Shown here: positions 36,821 through 45,028 of the stretch, one piece after another
Layout: the number at the start of each line of letters is the position of its first letter
How positions within the stretch are numbered: position 1 is the stretch's first letter
From: Elusimicrobiota bacterium
GTDB taxonomy: Bacteria > Elusimicrobiota > Elusimicrobia > UBA1565
Direction: 5' to 3'
Length of the DNA stretch: 64,000 nucleotides
Assembly: GCA_003450735.1 (NCBI GenBank)
Contig: DMEZ01000037.1
Location: forward strand, 1-64,000
Translations under genes and position numbers: made by a program
Notes under the pieces: model-generated
The model's database searches: none
The model's input: the letters and a program-made list of their open reading frames with translations, nothing else
What the model was told of the DNA's origin: nothing

Positions 36821-38755
36821 ATGCCGACGACGCCGCAGGCGAAGGAGCATTTCGAGCGCCTGCTCGAGCTGCTGGAAGTCGAGCGCGCGGCCGAGCGGGA
36901 GGAGGCGCGCCTGCAGGCCGAACGGGTCCCCGCCGCCGAGCGCGAGGCCCTGGGCAAGACCATCACGCGCCTCGCCCTCGTCGCCGTCGAGACCGCCGAG
37001 GGGGGGTACCCCGTCCTGACCTTGACCCGGGCCGCGTCCAAGGGGCAGGAGCTCTCCCCGTTCCACTCGCTCGACCAGGGCGACAGCGTGCGCCTCACCT
37101 TCCCGCCCTTCCCGGGCGGAGGCTCCCAGGCCGCGGCCTTCGTCCACGGGACCGTCGAGCGCGTGGAGGAGGGCCGCTGCGAGGTCGCGGTGGACGGCGC
37201 GATGCCGCCCAAGATGCCTCCCGGCAAGCTGACCCTCGACATCCTCGGCTCGGACGCCACCCACCGCCGGATGTGCCGCGCCCTCTCCGAGGTCTCGGGA
37301 GCCCAGGGCACGGGGGCCGCCCGCCTGCGCGACATCCTGCTGGGAGCGCTCCGGCCCGAAGCCGGCAAGCGGCACCCCGTCGAGCTCTTCGACGGCTCCC
37401 TCAACGAATGGCAGCGCCGGGCCGTCGAGAGCGCGCTCGCGGCCCAGGACCTCGCCCTCATCCACGGCCCGCCGGGCACCGGCAAGACGACGGCCCTGGT
37501 CGAGGTGATCCGCCAGGCCGTACGGCGCGGCCAGCGCGTGCTCGCCACGGCGCCCTCGAACGTCGCGGTGGACAACCTGCTCGAGCGTCTCCTCCCGCAG
37601 ATGGACCGCGGCCTGCGCGTCGTGCGCCTGGGCCACCCCGCCCGCACCCTCGAGTCCTTGCGCCGGGGCAACCTGCGCATCCAGCTCGTCAACGACCCGC
37701 AGTACCGTCAGGTCGAAGAGCTCGACGCCGAGCGCGACCGCCTGCTGAGGACGCTCGGCCGGCGCGGGGCGAGCACCCCTTTGGAGCGCCGCCGCGTCGA
37801 GATCGAGGCCCGGCGGCTCTGGAAGGAGGCCCGCCTACTGGAACAGGCCCTCACGCGGCACCTCATCGCCTCCGCCCAGGTCGTCTTGAGCACCCACGGC
37901 GGCCTCTCGCGCCGCCAACTCCGGGGAGGATTCGACCTGGTCGCGCTCGACGAGGCGTCGCAGGCCACCGAGCCCCTCTCCTGGATCGCGCTCCTGCTGG
38001 GGAAGAAGGCCGTCTTCGCCGGGGACCCGATGCAGCTGCCGCCCACCCTGCATTCGCGGACCGCGGCCAAGGAGCTGGGCGTCACGCTCTTCGAGCGGTT
38101 CCAGGCGCTCCTGCCGGACTCCATGCAGACCCTCCTGCGGACCCAGTACCGCATGCACGAGACCCTGATGGCGTTCTCGTCCGCCCAGTTCTACGAGGGG
38201 AAGCTCGAGGCCGACGCTTCGGTGAGAGCGCACCTCGCCTGCCAGCTGGAGGGGGTCCGGGAGACCCCGCTCACCTCCGTCCCGCTCGTCTTCGTGGACA
38301 CCGCGGGCACCGGCTTCGAGGAGTGCGTGAACCTGCTGCTCCAGAGCCGGGAGAACGAGGGGGAGGCGCGGCTCGCGGCGAAGCTGCTCCAGGAGCTGCT
38401 CGACGCCGGCCTGCGCCCCAAGGACATCGCGGTGCTCTCGCCCTACGCGGCCCAGGTGCGCCTGCTCAAGACGCTCATCCGCTCGAGCGGGACGGAGGTC
38501 GGCACCGTGGACGGCTTCCAGGGCCGCGAGAAGGAGGCGGTCCTCGTCTCCCTGACCCGCTCCAACGACGCCAAACAGGTGGGCTTCCTGGCCGAGACGC
38601 GGCGCATGAACGTGACGCTCACCCGCGCGCGCCGTCTGCTCATCGTCATCGGCGACAGCGTGACGATCTCGAACCATCCGTTCTACCGTCAGTTCCTGGA
38701 CTTCATCGAGAAGCGGGGCCAGCACCGCAGCGCCTGGGAGTGGACGGACGCATGA
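36821..38755 (+). CDS. Upf1/SMUBP2-like superfamily 1 helicase
   Basis: A 644-residue SF1B helicase of the DNA2/NAM7/IGHMBP2 type. An N-terminal coiled-coil and beta-barrel region (residues 1-170) precedes motif I HGPPGTGKTT near residue 222, motif Ia ATAPSNVAVDNLL, motif II LVALDEASQATEP, motif III VFAGDPMQLPPT, motif IV RTQYRMHETLM, motif V GTVDGFQGREKEAV and motif VI NVTLTRARR. All motifs are intact, so 5'-3' helicase activity on RNA or DNA is expected. The hybrid kinase gene overlaps its stop by four bases (ATGA). A TACAAT six bases before the ATG suggests leaderless translation. Confidence 0.95.
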   Translation: MPTTPQAKEHFERLLELLEVERAAEREEARLQAERVPAAEREALGKTITRLALVAVETAEGGYPVLTLTRAASKGQELSPFHSLDQGDSVRLTFPPFPGGGSQAAAFVHGTVERVEEGRCEVAVDGAMPPKMPPGKLTLDILGSDATHRRMCRALSEVSGAQGTGAARLRDILLGALRPEAGKRHPVELFDGSLNEWQRRAVESALAAQDLALIHGPPGTGKTTALVEVIRQAVRRGQRVLATAPSNVAVDNLLERLLPQMDRGLRVVRLGHPARTLESLRRGNLRIQLVNDPQYRQVEELDAERDRLLRTLGRRGASTPLERRRVEIEARRLWKEARLLEQALTRHLIASAQVVLSTHGGLSRRQLRGGFDLVALDEASQATEPLSWIALLLGKKAVFAGDPMQLPPTLHSRTAAKELGVTLFERFQALLPDSMQTLLRTQYRMHETLMAFSSAQFYEGKLEADASVRAHLACQLEGVRETPLTSVPLVFVDTAGTGFEECVNLLLQSRENEGEARLAAKLLQELLDAGLRPKDIAVLSPYAAQVRLLKTLIRSSGTEVGTVDGFQGREKEAVLVSLTRSNDAKQVGFLAETRRMNVTLTRARRLLIVIGDSVTISNHPFYRQFLDFIEKRGQHRSAWEWTDA

Positions 38756-40965
38756 GCCTCGATCTGCGGACGGTCTTCATCAACAACGCGCTGGTGAACC
38801 TGGTCTGCGCCCTGGTCATCGTGCCCCTGTGGCTGCGCCACCGGAAGCGCTACCCGGGCCTCGGCTGGTGGGCGCTGGACTTCATCGTGCAGGCCCCCGC
38901 CATGGCGCTCGTCGCCCTGCGCGGCCGCATCCCGGACTTCCTCTCCATGGTGGGAGGGAACGTCCTGGCCGTCGCCGGCGTCATGGCCCTGCTGCGCGGA
39001 TTGGAGCTGTTCCTCGCGAAACCCGGGCCCTGGCGCCCCAACGCCCTCCTCCTCGCGGCCTTCGTCGGCATCCACTCCTATTTCACCGTGTTCGACCCCG
39101 ACCTCCACGCGCGCAGCATGAACACCGTGGTCACCTTATGGGTCGTCTTCACCCAGATCCTGTGGCTGCTCTTCAAGCGGGTGGACCCCGCGATGCGCCC
39201 CATCAGCCGCGGGATCTCGTGGGTCTTCGTGGGATTGTGGGGGGTGAGCCTGGTGAGGGTCTTCAACGCGCTCAACTGCTCCCTCCCGGGCGACCACGAC
39301 TACATGCAGTCCGGCTTCATGGAATCGATGTCGATCATGTCCTTCCAGTTCCTGACCGTCGCGCTCACCTTCACCCTGTTCCTGATGGTCAACCGCCGGC
39401 TGACCGATGAGCTCATGGCCTATCACCAGGCCGCCGAGGCCGCCAACAGGGCCAAGTCCGCCTTCGTGGCGAACATGACCCACGAGATCCGCACCCCCAT
39501 GGCCGCCATCATGGGCTTCACCGACCTGCTCCTCGACTCCGGGCCGACCCCCCAGCAGAAGGAACCCCTCGGGATCATCAAGCGCTCCTCGGAGACCCTC
39601 CTCGTCCTGCTCAACGACGCCCTCGACCTCGCCCGCATCGAGGCCGGCAAGCTGCCCCTGGAGATCCACCCCTTCGGCCTGCGCCGCGCCATCGAGGACG
39701 TGACGCGCCTGCTGCAGCCCGGCGCCGAGGCGAAGGGCCTCGAGCTCGCCTGCTCCATCCAGGAGGACCTCCCCGCCGTGGCGAAGGGGGACTCCGCGCG
39801 GCTCAAGCAGGTGCTGACCAACCTCATCGCCAACGCGATCAAGTTCACCGAGCGGGGGCGCATCGAGGTCCTCGTCCGCCTGGAGGCCCGCCGCGGCCCC
39901 GAGGACCCCCTGCATGTGGACTTCTGCATCAGGGACACCGGCGTGGGCATCCCGCGGGAGAAGCTCGACGCCGTCTTCGAGCCCTTCACCCAGGCCGACG
40001 ACTCCATCGCGAAGCTCCACGGCGGGGCGGGCCTGGGCCTGAGCATCTCGCGCGAGCTCGTGCGGGCCATGGGCGGCCACCTGGCCGCCCGGAGCGCGGA
40101 AGGCGCGGGGAGCGAGTTCCGGTTCGTCCTGCCCTTCGGACGGGCCTCCGAGGAAGAGGTCTTCGGCCCTGCCGCCGGCCCCTCGGCGCGCCCCGCTACC
40201 CAACCCCTGCGCGTGCTCCTCGTCGAGGACACGGAGACCAACCGGAAGCTCGCCCTCCACATCCTGCGCAAGCGCGGCCACGCCGTGAGCGCCGCCGTGG
40301 ACGGGGAGCACGCCCTCGCCCTGCTCAAGAAGGAGGCCTTCGACGTCGTCCTGCTCGACATCGGCCTGCCGGGCATGGACGGCTTCGCCGTCGCCGCGGC
40401 CATGCGCGACCCCCGCTCGCCGCCGGCCATGCGCGGCGCGCCCATCATCGCCTTCACGGCGCACGCCATGCCCGAGGAGCGGGAGCGCTGCCTCGCCTCC
40501 GGGATGGAGGGATGCCTGCTCAAGCCCTTCACGGCCGACCAGCTCGCCGAGGCGGTGGAGCGCTTCGCGCCGGGCTCGCCCGACCACCTCAAGCCCGTCC
40601 AGGAGACCGCCGCGCCCCCGGCGGACCCGGGCGAGCGCCCCGCGAGCTTCGACGGGGCCCGCGCCGAGCTGCTGCGGCGCCAGCCCGGCGAGGAGTGGAT
40701 CGCCGAAGAGATCCTGACGGTGTTCGCCAAGGAGGTCCCGGGCATCCTCGCGAAGCTGCGCGCCGCCCTGGAGCGGGGCGACCTTTCGGGCGCGGCGGTG
40801 TTCGCCCACGCCTGCAAGGGCGCCTCGGCCACGGCCGGATTCACGGGAGCGCAGGCTTTGGCCGCCCGGATGGAGGCCTCCGCGAAGGCAGGGAGCGCCC
40901 GGGAAGCCCGGGACCTGCTCGAGCAGCTGCAGCGACATCTCAAGGGCGCCGGCATCGGCGCCTAG
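38752..40965 (+). CDS. Hybrid sensor histidine kinase with receiver and HPt domains
   Basis: A 737-residue protein read from the ATG overlapping the helicase stop. Residues 1-225 contain about seven membrane helices, a 7TM-like sensor. HisKA follows with the phosphoacceptor His in FVANMTHEIRTPMAAIMGF, then HATPase_c (NLIANAIKFTERG, DTGVGIPREKL, GGAGLGLSIS). A receiver comes next (LLVEDTETNRKL, VVLLDIGLPGMDGF, FTAHAM, LLKPF), then an HPt domain with FAHACKGASATAG. It is a complete multistep phosphorelay in one chain; the downstream regulator is not evident. SixA, encoded at 35086, could dephosphorylate the HPt. The pairing with a helicase gene is unexplained. Confidence 0.95.
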   Translation: MSLDLRTVFINNALVNLVCALVIVPLWLRHRKRYPGLGWWALDFIVQAPAMALVALRGRIPDFLSMVGGNVLAVAGVMALLRGLELFLAKPGPWRPNALLLAAFVGIHSYFTVFDPDLHARSMNTVVTLWVVFTQILWLLFKRVDPAMRPISRGISWVFVGLWGVSLVRVFNALNCSLPGDHDYMQSGFMESMSIMSFQFLTVALTFTLFLMVNRRLTDELMAYHQAAEAANRAKSAFVANMTHEIRTPMAAIMGFTDLLLDSGPTPQQKEPLGIIKRSSETLLVLLNDALDLARIEAGKLPLEIHPFGLRRAIEDVTRLLQPGAEAKGLELACSIQEDLPAVAKGDSARLKQVLTNLIANAIKFTERGRIEVLVRLEARRGPEDPLHVDFCIRDTGVGIPREKLDAVFEPFTQADDSIAKLHGGAGLGLSISRELVRAMGGHLAARSAEGAGSEFRFVLPFGRASEEEVFGPAAGPSARPATQPLRVLLVEDTETNRKLALHILRKRGHAVSAAVDGEHALALLKKEAFDVVLLDIGLPGMDGFAVAAAMRDPRSPPAMRGAPIIAFTAHAMPEERERCLASGMEGCLLKPFTADQLAEAVERFAPGSPDHLKPVQETAAPPADPGERPASFDGARAELLRRQPGEEWIAEEILTVFAKEVPGILAKLRAALERGDLSGAAVFAHACKGASATAGFTGAQALAARMEASAKAGSAREARDLLEQLQRHLKGAGIGA

Positions 40966-40974
40966 GAGGAACGC

Positions 40975-41592
40975 ATGACGACCGAACTGACGGAGATCGA
41001 GGCCCGCATCCTGGGCTCCCTCATCGAGAAGTCCTTCCTCACCCCCGAGACCTACCCGCTCTCCTTCCCGGCCCTGCTCAACGCCTGCAACCAGAAGACG
41101 AGCCGCGACCCGGTCATGACCCTCGAGCCCGACGGCTTGAAGCGCGGTCTCGCCTCCCTCTTCGAGAAAGGCCTGGCCGCCGAGCGCCTCGGCAGCCGCG
41201 TGCCGAAGTACGCCCACCACGCCGAGAACCTCAAGGCGGGGGAGACCCCGGAGCTGCTCGGCACCCTCTGCCTTCTGCTCTTGCGCGGCCCGCAGACCGC
41301 CGCCGAGCTCCGCGCGCGCTCCGAGCGGCTCTGCCAGTTCCCGGGCAACGCCGAGGTCGAGGAGGCCCTTCAGAAGCTGGCCTCGCACCCCGAGGGCCCC
41401 TTCGTCTCCCGGCTCGCGCGCGGCCGCTGGCAGCACCTCTTCTTCGGCGCGACGCCGGGCGTTTCCGTCCCGCTCCCGCCGCCCACGGCCCGGGCGGCCG
41501 AGCCTTCTCCTCTTGAGAAAAGGCTCGAAGAGCTTGAAGCCCGCGTGGCGGCGCTCGAAGGAAAGCTGAACCAAGGTCCTTCATCCTCCTAG
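40975..41592 (+). CDS. YceH-like protein (DUF480)
   Basis: A 205-residue protein with the DUF480/YceH pattern: LTEIEARILGSLIEKSFLTP, then YPLSFPALLNACNQKTSRDP, then LLGTLCLLLLRGPQTAAELR. The fold is two winged helices. The C-terminal 50 residues, after the family domain, form a coiled coil (EKRLEELEARVAALEGKL). AGGAGG precedes the ATG and the gene lies 9 nt after the hybrid kinase. The family is widespread and its function unknown, although the winged helices suggest nucleic-acid binding. Confidence 0.93.
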   Translation: MTTELTEIEARILGSLIEKSFLTPETYPLSFPALLNACNQKTSRDPVMTLEPDGLKRGLASLFEKGLAAERLGSRVPKYAHHAENLKAGETPELLGTLCLLLLRGPQTAAELRARSERLCQFPGNAEVEEALQKLASHPEGPFVSRLARGRWQHLFFGATPGVSVPLPPPTARAAEPSPLEKRLEELEARVAALEGKLNQGPSSS

Positions 41593-41650
41593 GCCCCCTG
41601 CCAGGGCGGCGCTGGGCCCATCGGAGATTCCAGGAGGCCTCGGCGAAGGC

Positions 41651-41656
41651 TAGAAT
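41651..41656 (+). promoter_or_regulatory. -10 hexamer, leaderless start of the MFS gene
   Basis: TAGAAT is followed by 7 nt and the ATG at 41664. No ribosome site. The hexamer overlaps the earlier in-frame ATG at 41655, which argues against that start. Confidence 0.55.
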
Positions 41657-41663
41657 GCCTACG

Positions 41664-43442
41664 ATGCGCCCCCTCGCGGTCGTCCTTTCCCTCTCCCTGC
41701 TCCACCTGCAGGCCGCGCCGGTCTTCGCGCAGTTCCATCAGCAGGCCGCCGCGCCAGGCCGCGCCTATTCTCCCGTCGTGCCGGCCGTCCCCATCGCCCT
41801 GGGCGCCGGTCTCGGGTCCCTGACAAGCGCTCCGACGCTGTCCTTCCAGACCTTGCCGACGGTCACCGTCCCGAAGCTCCTGAAGCACGCTCCGCCCGCC
41901 GCGGCGGCATCCCTCCGAGCGCGGCCCATCCTCATCCAAGCCGTGGAAGCGCGGCGGCAGCCGCTCCCCGCGCGCATCGCCCAGCTCCAGGTCCAGGCCG
42001 CGAAGGACCTCGAGGCCCTGCCCTCGACTCAGGGGGAGGCCTCGCAGGAGGTCGCGCGGGAGAATTTCGACCGCCTCCTTGGAGCGAAGAGCATCCGCGC
42101 GCATGCCGACGCGGTCCTAGCGGAACCGGCGCTTCCCGTCGAGCCCGCCTTGAGCGCCCCGGCGCCGGCTCCGCAGGCCGCCAAAACCTCCGTTCCATCG
42201 CCGGACAAGGCCGCCACGCGCCGCTATCTCGCCGGCACCGCCGCCTTCAAGTTCGGCATGGAGGCCCTGAACCTCGCCATGCCCCTGCTGGCTTTGACCG
42301 TCTTCGGACAGGCGGCCTGGGCCGCCGCGCTCGCGGCCGCCTGGGGCCTCTCGCAGGCGCTCTTCGGCAGCCTGGCGGGGGGGTTCGTGGACCGGCACTC
42401 CCCGACCAAGGTGCTCTCCTGGGCGATGGGCCTGCAGAGCCTGGCCGGGGCGGGACTGCTCGGCCTCTTCGCGCTCGACCATTTCCTGCCCGCCCTCCTG
42501 CCTTTCGCGGCGTTCAACCCCGTCGCGGCGGTCGCGCTCTACGCCCTGGCGGGGGGCTTCCTGGGAGTCGCCGACGTGGCCCGGCAGGTGATCCCGCCCG
42601 CCCTCGTGGGCAGCGACGAGAAAGCGCTCAAGGAATTCGACGCGCGCACCCACATCGCCTACGAGGTCGCGGGGGTGGCCGGAGCCTTCTTCGCCGGCTG
42701 GGTGATCAAGACCTTCGGCGTCGGGGCCGCCCTGCTCATCCACCCGCCGCTCTACCTGCTCGCGGCCATCGTCTTCTCCACCCTCGCGGCGAAGGCCTCC
42801 CCGGCGCCGGCCCCGCCCGATGAGGGCGGCGGGCCCCGCCAGGCCTTGAAGGACGTGCTCGAAGGCGCCCGGACCCTCTTCTCCAACCCCGTCTTCCGCG
42901 CGGCCTTCTTCGCCATCGTGCTGCCCTTCGTCATCCACCGGGTCTTCGAGTCCCTGCTCGTCCCGGTGTTCGCGAAGACCCTCCTGGCCGACCCCTCCAA
43001 AGCCGCCTGGATGCTGGGCTTCTCCAACGCGGGCGAGCTGCTCGGCGCGTTCCTGCTCTCGCGCTCCATCCGCGGAGGTCACGTTCGGAGGTCCTACCAG
43101 TGGGTGCGCTGGATGGCCCTCGGCACCCTGGCGCTCTGGGCGCTCTGCTTCACGCAGAGCCTCCCCGTGCTCTTGCCCCTCATCGCCTTCTCGAGCGTGT
43201 CCTGGGCGGCGAGCGACCTGAGTTTGCGCGGCAAGCTGCAGGCGGCGCTGGAGCCCGCCGTGCGCGGACGCTCCTTCTCCTTCATCTCGGCGGCCACCTT
43301 CCTGTCGGTTCTGGCCGTCTCCCTCGGGGTCGGCTTCCTCTTCGACGCCCTCCCCGCGGCCGCCGTCCTCATCGGCGTCAACGCCGCGTTCACCCTCGCC
43401 GCCGCCGCGATGCTCTGGGCCGCGGGCAAGCTCAAGCGTTGA
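41664..43442 (+). CDS. MFS transporter with signal peptide and long N-terminal extension
   Basis: A 592-residue protein from the ATG at 41664 (MRPLAVVLSLSLLHLQAAPV, then FAQ), a clear signal peptide. Residues 22-190 are Ala/Pro-rich and soluble, probably periplasmic. From residue 195 on there are about twelve membrane helices with an MFS-type loop GGFVDRHSPTKVLSWAMGL and halves separated by a charged linker (APAPPDEGGGPRQALKDVLE). A cleavable signal before an MFS permease is unusual; I recall similar proteins from Elusimicrobiota. The substrate is unknown. A TTG-started exported-protein gene overlaps its stop. Confidence 0.85.
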   Translation: MRPLAVVLSLSLLHLQAAPVFAQFHQQAAAPGRAYSPVVPAVPIALGAGLGSLTSAPTLSFQTLPTVTVPKLLKHAPPAAAASLRARPILIQAVEARRQPLPARIAQLQVQAAKDLEALPSTQGEASQEVARENFDRLLGAKSIRAHADAVLAEPALPVEPALSAPAPAPQAAKTSVPSPDKAATRRYLAGTAAFKFGMEALNLAMPLLALTVFGQAAWAAALAAAWGLSQALFGSLAGGFVDRHSPTKVLSWAMGLQSLAGAGLLGLFALDHFLPALLPFAAFNPVAAVALYALAGGFLGVADVARQVIPPALVGSDEKALKEFDARTHIAYEVAGVAGAFFAGWVIKTFGVGAALLIHPPLYLLAAIVFSTLAAKASPAPAPPDEGGGPRQALKDVLEGARTLFSNPVFRAAFFAIVLPFVIHRVFESLLVPVFAKTLLADPSKAAWMLGFSNAGELLGAFLLSRSIRGGHVRRSYQWVRWMALGTLALWALCFTQSLPVLLPLIAFSSVSWAASDLSLRGKLQAALEPAVRGRSFSFISAATFLSVLAVSLGVGFLFDALPAAAVLIGVNAAFTLAAAAMLWAAGKLKR

Positions 43443-44968
43443 GCGCCCTCCTCCTCGCGTTTCTCCTGCTCTTGGCCCCTGCGGCGGGCCATAGCGCCGC
43501 AGGGGCGGCGCGAGAGGAGAACGGCTTTCGCGCCGACGAGGCGGCCCTCCGCGAGAGCCCGCCCCTGACCGCCTTCGACGACTCCTGCGCGAGGCTCTCG
43601 GCGGGGACCGGCCGCCACGGACTGAGCCTCCTTAAAAGCCTGGACCTCTGGAGCGGGGAGAGGCCCCTGCGGCTCTACGCCGTGGAGTCCCGCTGCGAGG
43701 CCTTCGAGCGCTCCTTCGCCGACCCGCCCTCGCTCTTCGCCCTCGGCCCCTGGGGGATCCAGCGCCTCGGCCCGCTCTGCGGCGCCGGGGTGTGCCGCGC
43801 CTCGGCCGGCGACCCGGTCGAGGTCTCGACCGGCCCTTTCAAAGCCTTCGTGCTCACGCGGTCCTACGGCGACTCGGCCGCCTCCTCCCGGGAAGTCTAC
43901 CTGGTCCGTCCGGACACCTCCGCCTGGCGCTCCTGGAAGCTGCCCGCGGACCTGGCCCTCGGCCGGGGAGCGGCCGGCGCGGGGACGCTGGACTTCACAT
44001 ACTATTTCGGGCGGCTCGGCGGAGCGCAGGCCCTGGCCCTCTCGGCCCACGCCCATGATTCGAGCCGCCTGGGCACGCCCCTCGAGTTCGACCTGCGCTA
44101 CCGTCAGACCGTGCCGCTCGAGGGCGGACTGCCGGTCTGGGGCCGTTCGCGCACCCGCTTCGCGGGGGGGACTTCGACCCTGCTCGCCGACGCCCGGGCC
44201 TACGCCGACCCCGGCGCGGCCGAGCCCGCGTTCACCCTCGCCAAGGGGAGGGCGGTGCGCCTGCTCCAGAGGAAGAGAGCCGGGCAGACCCTCTGGTGGA
44301 GCGTCTACGACGGCGAGCGGGGGGTCTGCTGGGTGCGGGCCACCTCCCTGTACTCCAATCCCAAGCTGGTCAGCGAGACCCTGCTCGAGGCCATGGAGTA
44401 TCCCGAGCCCGAGTTCGAGTCGGACACCGTCTGGGTGTCCGAGGACGACAAAGTGTATTGCGCGGGCAGGAACGGCCGCAGCGAGCTCCTCCTGACCCCC
44501 GCCGCCGCTCAGACGTCCATCTCGGAGGACCGCCGGCGTCTGATGCTTTTGCGCGCGGAAGGCCAGCGGCTGCGCCTGGAGCTCTGGGATGCGCGGACGT
44601 GCAAGGAGGAGTGGCTCGTGCCCGACGTCGAGCGCGTGCTCGGCGAGGCCCGGGTCGGAGCCGACAAAGCCCTCTCAACCTTCCTGGCCCTCCATCCCTC
44701 CCCGGGCGGGCAGCGCCCCTTCAAGGCGGTCCTCTACGACGAGCTGGGCCGGCCGGCCTGGAACCTGGGCGAGTACGACCTGGTCTTCGACCTGAGGGTG
44801 TCCCCCAACGGGCGCCACGCTCTGATCCACCATCAGCTCAAGATCGGGCCGGGCCTGCGGCAGTTCATCACGCGGGTGGACATCCAGGCGCGAGGCGTCG
44901 AGAGCCTCCCAGCCGACGCCCTTTCCCATCCGGACATCACGGACGAAGGCGAGGTCGTCGAGCGCTAG
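43439..44968 (+). CDS. Exported protein of unknown function, 509 aa
   Basis: Read from the TTG at 43439 that overlaps the MFS stop codon; it gives a signal peptide (LSALLLAFLLLLAPAAGHSA). The open frame extends upstream within the MFS gene, but that part is shadow. The mature protein looks like beta-rich domains: a central segment around residues 260-310 (FTLAKGRAVRLLQRKRAGQT, WWSVYDGERGVCWVRATSLY) resembles an SH3-like domain, and the C-terminal half has WD/propeller-like strands (SEDRRRLMLLRAEGQRLRLE). Four Cys in the first 130 residues may form disulfides. A 12-bp palindrome sits in the signal-peptide region. Function unknown. Confidence 0.7.
   Translation: MSALLLAFLLLLAPAAGHSAAGAAREENGFRADEAALRESPPLTAFDDSCARLSAGTGRHGLSLLKSLDLWSGERPLRLYAVESRCEAFERSFADPPSLFALGPWGIQRLGPLCGAGVCRASAGDPVEVSTGPFKAFVLTRSYGDSAASSREVYLVRPDTSAWRSWKLPADLALGRGAAGAGTLDFTYYFGRLGGAQALALSAHAHDSSRLGTPLEFDLRYRQTVPLEGGLPVWGRSRTRFAGGTSTLLADARAYADPGAAEPAFTLAKGRAVRLLQRKRAGQTLWWSVYDGERGVCWVRATSLYSNPKLVSETLLEAMEYPEPEFESDTVWVSEDDKVYCAGRNGRSELLLTPAAAQTSISEDRRRLMLLRAEGQRLRLELWDARTCKEEWLVPDVERVLGEARVGADKALSTFLALHPSPGGQRPFKAVLYDELGRPAWNLGEYDLVFDLRVSPNGRHALIHHQLKIGPGLRQFITRVDIQARGVESLPADALSHPDITDEGEVVER
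43475..43506. repeat. Intragenic palindrome (12-bp arms, 8-nt loop)
   Basis: GCCCCTGCGGCG (43475-43486) is the exact reverse complement of CGCCGCAGGGGC (43495-43506), with loop GGCCATAG. It lies in the coding sequence just after the signal-peptide hydrophobic core. A second palindrome with the same CCCCTGCG...CGCAGGGG outer arms and 8-nt loop lies at 48200-48247. Confidence 0.75.
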
Positions 44969-44973
44969 TCGTA

Positions 44974-45001
44974 TTGACAAATAGTGGAACTCTGATACAC
45001 T
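44974..45001 (+). promoter_or_regulatory. Promoter of the HELRH zincin gene
   Basis: TTGACA (44974-44979) and TACACT (44996-45001) are 16 nt apart. An AGAGAGG element (45015-45021) lies between the promoter and the ATG at 45029, so this transcript has a normal short leader. Confidence 0.7.
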
Positions 45002-45028
45002 CTTATATTGCTTAAGAGAGGCCGACCC

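Noticed and set aside
37273..38751. N-terminal extension of the hybrid kinase inside the helicase gene
   Set aside because: Arg/Pro/Gly-rich out-of-frame reading of the helicase; the kinase starts at the ATGA overlap (38752).
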